Assembly (NCBI GenBank): GCA_946545675.1
Contig: CAMNNR010000010.1
Span: 1 to 17,069 of the forward strand
DNA: 17,069 nucleotides
Source of the DNA: an uncultured Thermoplasmata archaeon
GTDB taxonomy: Archaea; Thermoplasmatota; Thermoplasmata; Methanomassiliicoccales; Methanomethylophilaceae
Direction: 5' to 3'
How positions within the stretch are numbered: position 1 is the first letter of the stretch; each line of letters starts with the position of its first letter. The notes beneath the pieces were generated by a model that saw only the letters and a program-made list of their open reading frames with translations, did not search any database and was not told the DNA's origin. Both the position numbers and the translations under genes were made by a program. Below are positions 8,285 to 13,814 of this stretch, piece after piece.

Positions 8285-8364
8285 GCGCACATAATTGTGG
8301 TGCAAAATGCGAAAAACGAAAAGATTCCGTGAAGAATTTAGATGAAATCTGAATGCTGGCACAT

Positions 8365-8907
8365 TCATTCTTGATCTTCACCAACTTCGGGATGGCGGGG
8401 ACGGGAAACCGACTCGATATAATCGTTCTGAATCCTTTCGATCTCGGCACCGTCCTTCGCTGCACGGTACTCGTCCAACAGCGCCTTGTTCATGGTCACG
8501 AAGGTCTGCGCCCAGTTGAAACGGGGCATGAAGAGTTCGGCCTGTTCATCCTGCCCGAGCACCAGCAGGGCGGCCAACACGGCCTCCGCACTGTTGAGCC
8601 TCCACGGCTTACCGAAGTTGATGGGGTTGGCGGCCACGAAATACGGGAGCTTCCTCGCCTTCTCCCCGCGGATGTGCGGGCATTCGTCGATGTGTGCCCA
8701 AGTGAGGTCGAGGACCACGATTCCGCGGTGAGCGTATTTCAGATCGGCAGGACTCAGCGTCTCCTTGCCGAAAGGCGACAGCACGATGCAACCCGGCGGT
8801 ATCCTGTTCAGGGGAAGTTCCTTGGCCAGTCCGAACTTCTCCATACGTTTGGAAGTGCACTTCTTGGGGTCGCACTGATCCTTGTCGTAGACGATGATCG
8901 GGATCAT
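8365..8907 (-). CDS. tsr3: Tsr3, 16S rRNA 3-amino-3-carboxypropyl transferase (DUF367 family)
   Basis: The 180-residue product matches Tsr3 (with RLI-like N terminus), a SPOUT-fold enzyme. It transfers the aminocarboxypropyl group of S-adenosylmethionine to a uridine of the small-subunit rRNA P-site hairpin. Landmarks are 'DPKKCTSKRMEKFG' near the N terminus, 'GCIVLSPFGKETLSP' , 'VLDLTWAH' (71-76 region), 'KLPYFVAANPINFGKPWRLNSAEA' spread over about residues 86-109, and a helical C-terminal half. The ATG overlaps the stop of the phosphatase-like gene as ATGA. It ends 134 bp before the mcm operon and is probably co-transcribed with the upstream partner only. Length is normal for the archaeal family. 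Confidence 0.93.
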   Translation of the reverse strand: MIPIIVYDKDQCDPKKCTSKRMEKFGLAKELPLNRIPPGCIVLSPFGKETLSPADLKYAHRGIVVLDLTWAHIDECPHIRGEKARKLPYFVAANPINFGKPWRLNSAEAVLAALLVLGQDEQAELFMPRFNWAQTFVTMNKALLDEYRAAKDGAEIERIQNDYIESVSRPRHPEVGEDQE

Positions 8908-9392
8908 GCAACGACCAAACTTGAGAGCTTCTCGGGGTCAGCGAGGTTCTCCTTGACCCATTCGCGGACACGGTCCGCCATGTCACAGAAGCACTTGTCC
9001 AGTTCCACATCGTCTGTGGCTGTGAACTCGCTGCGGGTCCCCATGTCGGCCAGGATCTGTTTGCCTCCCCAAGGGGAATCGGCATGGAGATCGTCGAAGA
9101 TCCCTTTCTCGGTCCAGATTATGAAATCGTATTCGGCATCCTCAGGCAGATGCTTGGTGTCCTTGAAATCCTTGGAGACCATGTTGCGGAGGTCGTCTCC
9201 CCTGCGATACATGGCGGAGAGCAGGTCGCAATCGATGATGTCCTTCGTTGGTCCGGCGCTGTATGCCTCGTACATATCGGAATACAGCTGCTTGGTGTAG
9301 AACTCAGCGAGCTGCGAGGATGCGTTGTTCTGACTATCCACGAAAAGGATGCGGACTTTCTTCGCAACCTTGGATTTCTTCATAATGGCCAT
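8904..9392 (-). CDS. Low-molecular-weight tyrosine phosphatase/ArsC-fold protein with degenerate active site
   Basis: The fold signature is ILFVDSQNNASSQLAEF (residues 15-31), which aligns with the family P-loop FVC-x-x-N-x-x-R-S-Q-x-AE. The nucleophilic Cys is Asp19 and the invariant Arg is Ser25; Asn22, Ser26, Gln27 and Glu30 are kept. Later segments ('AYSAGP', 'DFIIWTEKG', 'DMADRVREWVKENL') fit the LMW-PTP/ArsC layout. A phosphatase or arsenate reductase needs the Cys, so this is probably a binding or regulatory pseudoenzyme. I chose the ATG at 9392 (162 residues). A TTG start at 9413 is also open, but a TATA-like box lies 26 bp before 9392 and would make the mRNA leaderless from there. 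It overlaps tsr3 by 4 nt. Confidence 0.85.
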   Translation of the reverse strand: MAIMKKSKVAKKVRILFVDSQNNASSQLAEFYTKQLYSDMYEAYSAGPTKDIIDCDLLSAMYRRGDDLRNMVSKDFKDTKHLPEDAEYDFIIWTEKGIFDDLHADSPWGGKQILADMGTRSEFTATDDVELDKCFCDMADRVREWVKENLADPEKLSSLVVA

Positions 9393-9414
9393 GCGTTCGC
9401 ATGGTCTTGCCAAT

Positions 9415-9421
9415 CATAAAC
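9415..9421 (-). promoter_or_regulatory. TATA-like box of the phosphatase-like/tsr3 operon
   Basis: On the minus strand AAAGTTTATGAT is centred 26 bp before the ATG at 9392. This spacing puts the transcription start on the start codon, which supports 9392 over the TTG at 9413. Confidence 0.5.
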
Positions 9422-9452
9422 TTTTGTGGGAGAACAACTACGCGCCGACAAC

Positions 9453-9460
9453 TGTTTTAT
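9453..9460 (+). promoter_or_regulatory. TATA box for the C/D box sRNA
   Basis: TGTTTTAT on the plus strand is centred about 22-25 bp before the predicted 5' end of the sRNA terminal stem (9478). This is the expected spacing for an independently transcribed sRNA gene. Confidence 0.5.
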
Positions 9461-9477
9461 GCAAGCATCCGATTGTC

Positions 9478-9546
9478 ATATGCTGCGATGATGAAGATTT
9501 TTTCGAGCTGATCACTGATGAGTGACGGGCGAGCTGAGCGGCATAT
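9478..9546 (+). ncRNA. C/D box guide sRNA, predicted to direct 2'-O-methylation of 16S rRNA C1402
   Basis: All four boxes occur in order with archaeal spacing: C box ATGATGA (9488-9494), 13-nt guide, D' CTGA (9508-9511), 4-nt spacer, C' TGATGA (9516-9521), 12-nt guide, D CTGA (9534-9537). The flanks ATATGCTGC (9478-9486) and GCGGCATAT (9538-9546) pair as a 9-bp terminal stem with one G-U, closing the kink-turn. The D guide (9522-9533) contains GTGACGGGCG, complementary to the universal 16S segment CGCCCGUCAC (E. coli 1400-1409; 1409 varies in archaea). The fifth base before box D (9529) pairs with C1402, the predicted methylation site. The D' guide (9495-9507) has no target I recognise. It has its own TATA-like box. 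Confidence 0.88.
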
Positions 9547-9573
9547 CTCAAACTCAGATTCAGAGAGATGTTG

Positions 9574-9766
9574 TATGAAGTGCAGTCCCCTTGAGCCACC
9601 GGGAAAGACCCGGCTCAGCCCAACAGCTTCAGCATCCTTCCGAATGCGGCTGACGACGCTACCTGAATGGAGGTGGCACCGCACAGCATCCCCGCATCCC
9701 CGTCCTTCATGCCGACCTTTTCGCGAGCTCAGATAGGTCGGGGCACCCCAACTGCACCACGTCATA
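9574..9766. ncRNA. Candidate structured RNA of unknown class and strand
   Basis: About 190 nt without a convincing ORF can fold as one closed domain. TATGA (9574-9578) pairs with TCATA (9762-9766), and GTGCAGT (9580-9586) pairs with ACTGCAC (9751-9757). Inside are hairpin A (9591-9597 with 9612-9618, then 9601-9603 with 9609-9611), hairpin B (9632-9637 with 9642-9647) and hairpin C (9712-9718 with 9735-9741, perfect 7 bp). Read on the minus strand, hairpin B becomes a 6-bp stem (with one G-U) closed by a GGAA (GNRA) tetraloop, favouring minus-strand transcription. Hairpin A fits the plus strand slightly better. I find no SRP, RNase P, tRNA or riboswitch core motifs. It could also be the leader or trailer of a neighbouring RNA. 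Confidence 0.45.
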
Positions 9767-9816
9767 ATCTGTTCATTTTCGGATAGTTTCAAAGGGACAA
9801 AGGCCCACTCATCTTC

Positions 9817-9824
9817 AAATATCT
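9817..9824 (+). promoter_or_regulatory. TATA-like promoter of the hexulose-phosphate synthase fusion gene
   Basis: AAATATCT is centred about 25 bp before the ATG at 9845, so the mRNA is probably leaderless. No Shine-Dalgarno sequence precedes the ATG. Confidence 0.5.
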
Positions 9825-9844
9825 CGGATTGTCTACGATGAAAC

Positions 9845-11137
9845 ATGGATCCCGTTTTACAGGTTGCCCTGGACATGATGCAGTTGAAACGCAGTATAGG
9901 TATTGCGAAAGAAGCTGTCGAAGGCGGGGCTGACTGGGTCGAAGTAGGTACCCCCCTCATCAAGAGCGAGGGCGCCGAGGCGGTGCGTACAATCAGGAAG
10001 ACATTCCCCGGTCACAAGATCATAGCAGATACGAAGACCATGGATACTGGGGCCTTTGAGGTCGAGATTATGGCCAAGGCAGGTGCCGATATCGTTACCG
10101 TTCTCGGCCTTGCCGACGATGCTACCATTTCCGAAGCTGTCCAATCCGGGAGGAAATACGGTGCCGAGGTCATGGTGGACATGATCAATGTTCCAGACAA
10201 GGTGAAACGTGCCAAAGAGATAGATAAACTGGGCGTAGGTTACATCTGCCTCCACATGGGTATCGACTCACAGATGAGGGGCGAGGATGCCCCCGTAGAC
10301 ATACTCAGGAAGATCGTGTCCGAGGTCAGTACCCCTGTGGCAGTCGCCGGCGGCATAACCGCTGAAACCGCCAAAGAATACGTCGAAGCAGGTGCTTACG
10401 ACATCATCGTGGGCGGAGGTATCACAAAGACCGATGATATCAAATCCGCAGCGGCAAACCTCAAGAAGGCCATGAAAGGCGCCAAAGTGGATACAATCGT
10501 AGCGAAGAAATACACCGAGGATGACCTGTTCGAGGCATTCTCCAAAGTATCCACCTGCAACATCTCGGATGCATACCATAAGAAAGGAGTGATCTTCGGT
10601 CTCCACCCCTACATCAAACACGGTGCGAGACTGGTCGGCCGTGCACTGACCGTGCAGACCTGTAACGGCGACTGGGCGAAACCCGTGGAGGCCATCGACC
10701 GTGCAAAACCAGGCGATGTCATAGTCATCGATGTGGGCGGCGCACCTATGGCCGTATGGGGCGAACTGGCAGCCAACTCCGCTCAGATGATGGGTGTCAG
10801 GGGAGTGGTCATCGACGGTGCCATAAGGGACATCGACGACATCCAGGATCTGGACTTCCCCGCTTTCGCGAGGACCGCGGTACCGTGTGCCGGAGAAGCG
10901 AAAGGATACGGCGGAATCGGAATGGAGATCACCGTTGGCGGACAGAGGGTCCGCACCGGCGACTGGATCATCGGCGACGAGAGCGGACTCATCGTCGTTC
11001 CCAAAGAAGAGGCCGTCGAGGTCGCCAACCGGGCGCTTGACGTCCACGAACACGAGACCCGCACCCGTGCTGAGATCAGAAGGGGATCCACCCTCTCGAA
11101 GGTCAACGAGATCAGCAAGTGGGAACCCGTTCAATAA
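9845..11137 (+). CDS. hps: 3-hexulose-6-phosphate synthase fused to an RraA-like domain
   Basis: Residues 1 to about 210 are an orotidine-phosphate-decarboxylase-fold hexulose-6-phosphate synthase. It has VALDM at the start, the catalytic D62-x-K64-x2-D67 in IADTKTMDTGAFE, the 'GADIVTVLG' strand and the phosphate-binding 'VAGGI' (167-171) and 'VGGGIT' (189-194). The enzyme joins formaldehyde to ribulose 5-phosphate or, in reverse, releases formaldehyde while making ribulose 5-phosphate; archaea without the oxidative pentose phosphate pathway use the reverse reaction. Residues from about 225 to 430 are an RraA/class II pyruvate-aldolase-like domain with 'WGELAANSA' (305-313) and the R328-D329 pair in 'DGAIRDIDD'. 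The second domain's activity is unknown. It is a single-gene unit ending at the shared hairpin with htpX. Confidence 0.92.
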   Translation: MDPVLQVALDMMQLKRSIGIAKEAVEGGADWVEVGTPLIKSEGAEAVRTIRKTFPGHKIIADTKTMDTGAFEVEIMAKAGADIVTVLGLADDATISEAVQSGRKYGAEVMVDMINVPDKVKRAKEIDKLGVGYICLHMGIDSQMRGEDAPVDILRKIVSEVSTPVAVAGGITAETAKEYVEAGAYDIIVGGGITKTDDIKSAAANLKKAMKGAKVDTIVAKKYTEDDLFEAFSKVSTCNISDAYHKKGVIFGLHPYIKHGARLVGRALTVQTCNGDWAKPVEAIDRAKPGDVIVIDVGGAPMAVWGELAANSAQMMGVRGVVIDGAIRDIDDIQDLDFPAFARTAVPCAGEAKGYGGIGMEITVGGQRVRTGDWIIGDESGLIVVPKEEAVEVANRALDVHEHETRTRAEIRRGSTLSKVNEISKWEPVQ

Positions 11138-11148
11138 ACGTGAAAACC

Positions 11149-11174
11149 TCCAGTGGGCCCGACGGCTCACTGGA
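11149..11174. terminator. Bidirectional terminator hairpin between hps and htpX
   Basis: An 11-bp stem pairs 11149-11159 with 11164-11174 (one G-U) around the loop CGAC. On the plus strand it is followed by GTTTTG (11181-11186), and on the minus strand by GGTTTTCA. It can therefore stop both convergent transcripts. The htpX stop codon (11167-11169) lies inside the stem. Other gene pairs in the window lack such a hairpin. Confidence 0.5.
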
Positions 11175-12102
11175 AGGAAAGTTTTGACCTGGAAGAATCC
11201 TCGGAGGGCTCGTATTCCGGGACTTCGTTGGTCTTCATCTTCTCGGCAAGGATCCTTAGGCGCCTGACACGCTCCTCGGTGGAAGGGTGGGTGCTGAAGA
11301 GTCCTCTGAACATGCCTTTGCGGATGGGGTTGCTGATCCACATATCCGCACGCGCGGTGTCGGAATAGTTATTGCTGGGGCTGGCACATCCGCCTTCGAG
11401 ACGCATGAGTGCGCTGGCGAGCTGAAGGGGCTTACCGGTGATCCTGGCACCGGTCTCGTCGGCGAGATACTCCCTGTTCCTGGATACCGCCAGCTGCATG
11501 ATCAGAGCAGCGATGGGGACGAAAATCATACAGGCCACACCGACTGCGAGCATGGCCGCATTGTTCTCCCTGCGGTCGCTGAAGAGCGCATAATAGAACA
11601 CCATCCTCGATGCGTAGGTGAGCACGGATGCGATGGTGGACGCCACCGACATGACGAGTATGTCGCGGTTCTTGATGTGGGACATCTCGTGACCGATGAC
11701 CGCTTCCAGCTCGTCGTCGCTCAGGAGATTCAATATCCCGCGGGTCGCCACGACAGCGGAATTGCTAGGGTTCCTGCCGGTCGCGAAGGCGTTTGGCATG
11801 GCGAACTCGCTGACACCGACCTCTGGCATAGGCAGTCCTGCTTTCTCCGCTACCCTCCTGACAGTATTGTAAAGTCTGGGTTCCTCGTATTCATCGACCA
11901 GATGGACCCTGTTGGCACGGAGCGCACTGGACTTCGAAAACCAGTATGAGTAGAAACTCAAAAGCAGGGACACGATGAGCATGGCTGTAAGGCCTGCGTA
12001 ACCGTATCCGAATATCCAACCGATGAGGAATCCGATCCCCATCAGGAAGAGTGTCAAAACCAAGAACGCACCGAGTGTCCTGAACTGCCACATCAACCTC
12101 AT
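11167..12102 (-). CDS. htpX: HtpX-type membrane zinc metalloprotease (M48 family)
   Basis: The 311-residue product has two N-terminal transmembrane helices (about 10-31 and 35-53) and the zinc site H138-E139-x-x-H142 with the third ligand E211 in 'RNREYLADETG'. Two further hydrophobic segments lie between them (about 150-172 and 183-205). The C-terminal part carries 'STHPSTEERVRRL'. HtpX degrades damaged membrane proteins. The start is the ATG at 12102, backed by GAGGAGAT five bases upstream; the frame also allows a GTG at 12123, which has no such site. It is third in an operon after the TatD-like and metallo-beta-lactamase genes, with a 30-bp gap. Length is normal for archaeal HtpX. Confidence 0.95.
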   Translation of the reverse strand: MRLMWQFRTLGAFLVLTLFLMGIGFLIGWIFGYGYAGLTAMLIVSLLLSFYSYWFSKSSALRANRVHLVDEYEEPRLYNTVRRVAEKAGLPMPEVGVSEFAMPNAFATGRNPSNSAVVATRGILNLLSDDELEAVIGHEMSHIKNRDILVMSVASTIASVLTYASRMVFYYALFSDRRENNAAMLAVGVACMIFVPIAALIMQLAVSRNREYLADETGARITGKPLQLASALMRLEGGCASPSNNYSDTARADMWISNPIRKGMFRGLFSTHPSTEERVRRLRILAEKMKTNEVPEYEPSEDSSRSKLSFQ

Positions 12103-12105
12103 GAT

Positions 12106-12113
12106 ATCTCCTC
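12106..12113 (-). promoter_or_regulatory. Strong Shine-Dalgarno site that fixes the htpX start
   Basis: GAGGAGAT on the minus strand ends 3 nt before the ATG at 12102. It lies downstream of the alternative GTG at 12123, so only the ATG can use it. Confidence 0.6.
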
Positions 12114-12132
12114 GACTGTTCACCTGTACCGA

Positions 12133-12900
12133 TCAGAATACTTTAAAGGTAATGGACTGCCCCGCATAGAAATCGTTTACACCCTTAAGACCCAGAGTGG
12201 CCCTCAGGCGCCCTATGCCTACCAATCCCGTGCAATGGTTGAGGTACAGCTGCCTGCATCCCACTGTCTGAAGGTATTCAGCATAGAGGTCTGCCAGTCT
12301 GTCTTTCTTCCCGCCGAGGTGCAGGCCCCCGATGACCGCCATCGGATATGCTCCGAAACGGTCCTTTACCGCCTCGAATACATTATCCAGACCGCAGTGG
12401 CAGCATCCGGACATCAGGACCGGGCCGTTCTTGGATTTCAACACCAGAAAGATCTCCTCCGCCTCCGAATCATGGAAACGGACGGGCTTGGTGATGAAGA
12501 GATGCTCGCTGAGCTGCACCCATTCGGTGACATCCCTGCGCTCGATCTTGCCTGTGGCTTCCTCTTTGAAACTCATCCCGGTCGAACCGAGGAGCTTCTT
12601 CTCACCCCAGGCGGAAACAGGTGCATAAAGGTCGATTTTTTCCTCTCTGGCACGTGTGATTGCGGGCAGTGCGCCCCAATGGTCGACATGACCGTGGGAG
12701 ACCACCACACGGTCGATGTCCTCCGCCTCGATTCCGGCGACATACAGATTGTTCAATAGATAACGCTCCCTGCGCCCGGTACCGAAGAGCGTGCGCTCCC
12801 CGTCCGCTTCAACCAGGAGCGAGAAGCCTACGGCACCGATATACGTGGTGCCTTCGGCGGCGCCTTCGTCGTAGATTACGGTAATCTTAGCTTCGTCCAT
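12133..12900 (-). CDS. Metallo-beta-lactamase-fold hydrolase
   Basis: The 255-residue protein carries the MBL metal motif H69-x-H71-x-D73-H74 in SHGHVDHWG, with further likely ligands H168 in 'SGCCHCGLDN', H194 in 'GGLHLGG' and H222 in 'LYLNHCTG'. This arrangement fits the cytoplasmic subfamily often annotated as dihydropterin ribofuranosylaminobenzene-phosphate synthase-like, an annotation that rarely has direct support. The usual DTG motif before 'xxLL-N' is GTG here (G40-T41-G42), losing an Asp that often helps bind metal. GGTGAT lies about 8 nt before the ATG. It sits between the TatD-like gene and htpX with 30-bp gaps on both sides. Substrate unknown. Confidence 0.88.
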   Translation of the reverse strand: MDEAKITVIYDEGAAEGTTYIGAVGFSLLVEADGERTLFGTGRRERYLLNNLYVAGIEAEDIDRVVVSHGHVDHWGALPAITRAREEKIDLYAPVSAWGEKKLLGSTGMSFKEEATGKIERRDVTEWVQLSEHLFITKPVRFHDSEAEEIFLVLKSKNGPVLMSGCCHCGLDNVFEAVKDRFGAYPMAVIGGLHLGGKKDRLADLYAEYLQTVGCRQLYLNHCTGLVGIGRLRATLGLKGVNDFYAGQSITFKVF

Positions 12901-12930
12901 ACCCGTTCATCACCCTTCGACTAGTTAGAT

Positions 12931-13764
12931 TCAGCGATGATACATCCTATCGGGGTAATCCTTGCAGATGCGCCAGATCCGGTCTTCGTCCGCGTTCCCA
13001 GAAGCGAGCATCCACTTGACCTTGTTGGGGACGGTGGTCACCGCCATTATGGCAGAGGGCTTCTCCGGATCGTCGATGTAATCGGTCTCCAGCATGAAAC
13101 GGTCGGTTCCTTTGGCCAGTGCCTCCTTGATGTTGCTCTTGGAAGCGGGCATCGAAGGCATCACCCCATGGGTCTCCTCTTCGGTCACATAAGGGGGAGA
13201 GGAGTGCTTTATCACCAATCCTGGGTCCAGACCTGCCTTCCTGGCTATCTCCGCCAGACTGCGGTCGGTATCCTCTGTGGATTCACAGTGTATGATTACC
13301 GGGACATCATTCTCCTTGGCGATCTCCATGCCCCTCTGCAATATCCTGTTGGAAGCATCCCATATCTCCCGGGTGCATTCGAAGTGCGGCCTTCCGATCT
13401 CCCCGATCGCCACCGCCTTCCCTTCCTCGACCGCCCTGCCGGCATCCTCCATTCCCTGGAGGAGCATCTGCTCCGCGGCCTCGAGGCCGTATTGCTCCGC
13501 GAGTCCGATGAGAAGCACGGGATAGGGGCCCACGGCGACGTTAATCTCCAACCCCGTGGCGGCCCTCGCCTTATCGGCCAGATCGAAGGTTATCTCGTAG
13601 GATTCTGCGAAATCACGCCCTTCGCATATCCTGACCTCGGGATAGGGTAGGGTGACCAGCGTGAGCCCCGTGCCGCCCGCGGCCTTGTATTCCAAGAGAG
13701 CATCGACGTTCCTTCCGTGAGGACTCATGTGGATGTGGTTGTCGTATACCGGGAGGGAATCCAT
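12931..13764 (-). CDS. TatD-like metal-dependent hydrolase
   Basis: This is an amidohydrolase-superfamily TIM barrel of 277 residues from the ATG at 13764. Metal ligands expected for TatD-like enzymes are visible: H10-x-H12 in 'YDNHIHM', E122 in 'AIGEIGRPH', H159 in 'VIIHCES', H187 in 'VIKHSSP' and D228 in 'LETDYID'. TatD proteins are nucleases in bacteria and eukaryotes; archaeal homologues are mostly untested. The same frame is open to 13839, but that part would cross the TATA element and lacks family similarity. It leads the TatD-like/MBL/htpX operon and is divergent from the primase gene. Confidence 0.88.
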   Translation of the reverse strand: MDSLPVYDNHIHMSPHGRNVDALLEYKAAGGTGLTLVTLPYPEVRICEGRDFAESYEITFDLADKARAATGLEINVAVGPYPVLLIGLAEQYGLEAAEQMLLQGMEDAGRAVEEGKAVAIGEIGRPHFECTREIWDASNRILQRGMEIAKENDVPVIIHCESTEDTDRSLAEIARKAGLDPGLVIKHSSPPYVTEEETHGVMPSMPASKSNIKEALAKGTDRFMLETDYIDDPEKPSAIMAVTTVPNKVKWMLASGNADEDRIWRICKDYPDRMYHR

Positions 13765-13783
13765 GAACACGAACCCACAACAG

Positions 13784-13791
13784 TTTATAAA
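13784..13791. promoter_or_regulatory. Palindromic TATA element shared by the TatD-like gene and priS
   Basis: TTTATAAA is its own reverse complement and the only TATA-like sequence in the 50 bp between the two divergent ATGs (13764 and 13815). Its centre is about 27 bp from the priS ATG, ideal for a leaderless mRNA. It is about 23 bp from the TatD-like ATG, slightly short. Confidence 0.5.
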
Positions 13792-13814
13792 ATCGTATTC
13801 GATAGAAGGGACCG

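Noticed and set aside
8353..9300. Long plus-strand open frame (315 codons)
   Set aside because: It lies antisense to tsr3 and the phosphatase-like gene, both of which have clear family signatures; its translation shows no family pattern.
9574..9766. H/ACA guide RNA
   Set aside because: Pocket-like internal loops exist, but I could not place an ACA box 14-16 nt from a pocket or a convincing kink-turn on either strand.
9547..9780. SRP RNA, RNase P RNA, or TPP/cobalamin riboswitch in the non-coding region
   Set aside because: SRP helix 8 core, RNase P CR-I (GAGGAAAGUC) and riboswitch core motifs are absent despite a GGAA tetraloop and a GGGGTGCC string.
9457..9963. Minus-strand open frame across the RNA region and the start of hps
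   Set aside because: It runs over the C/D sRNA, has no ribosome site or promoter, and its translation looks random.
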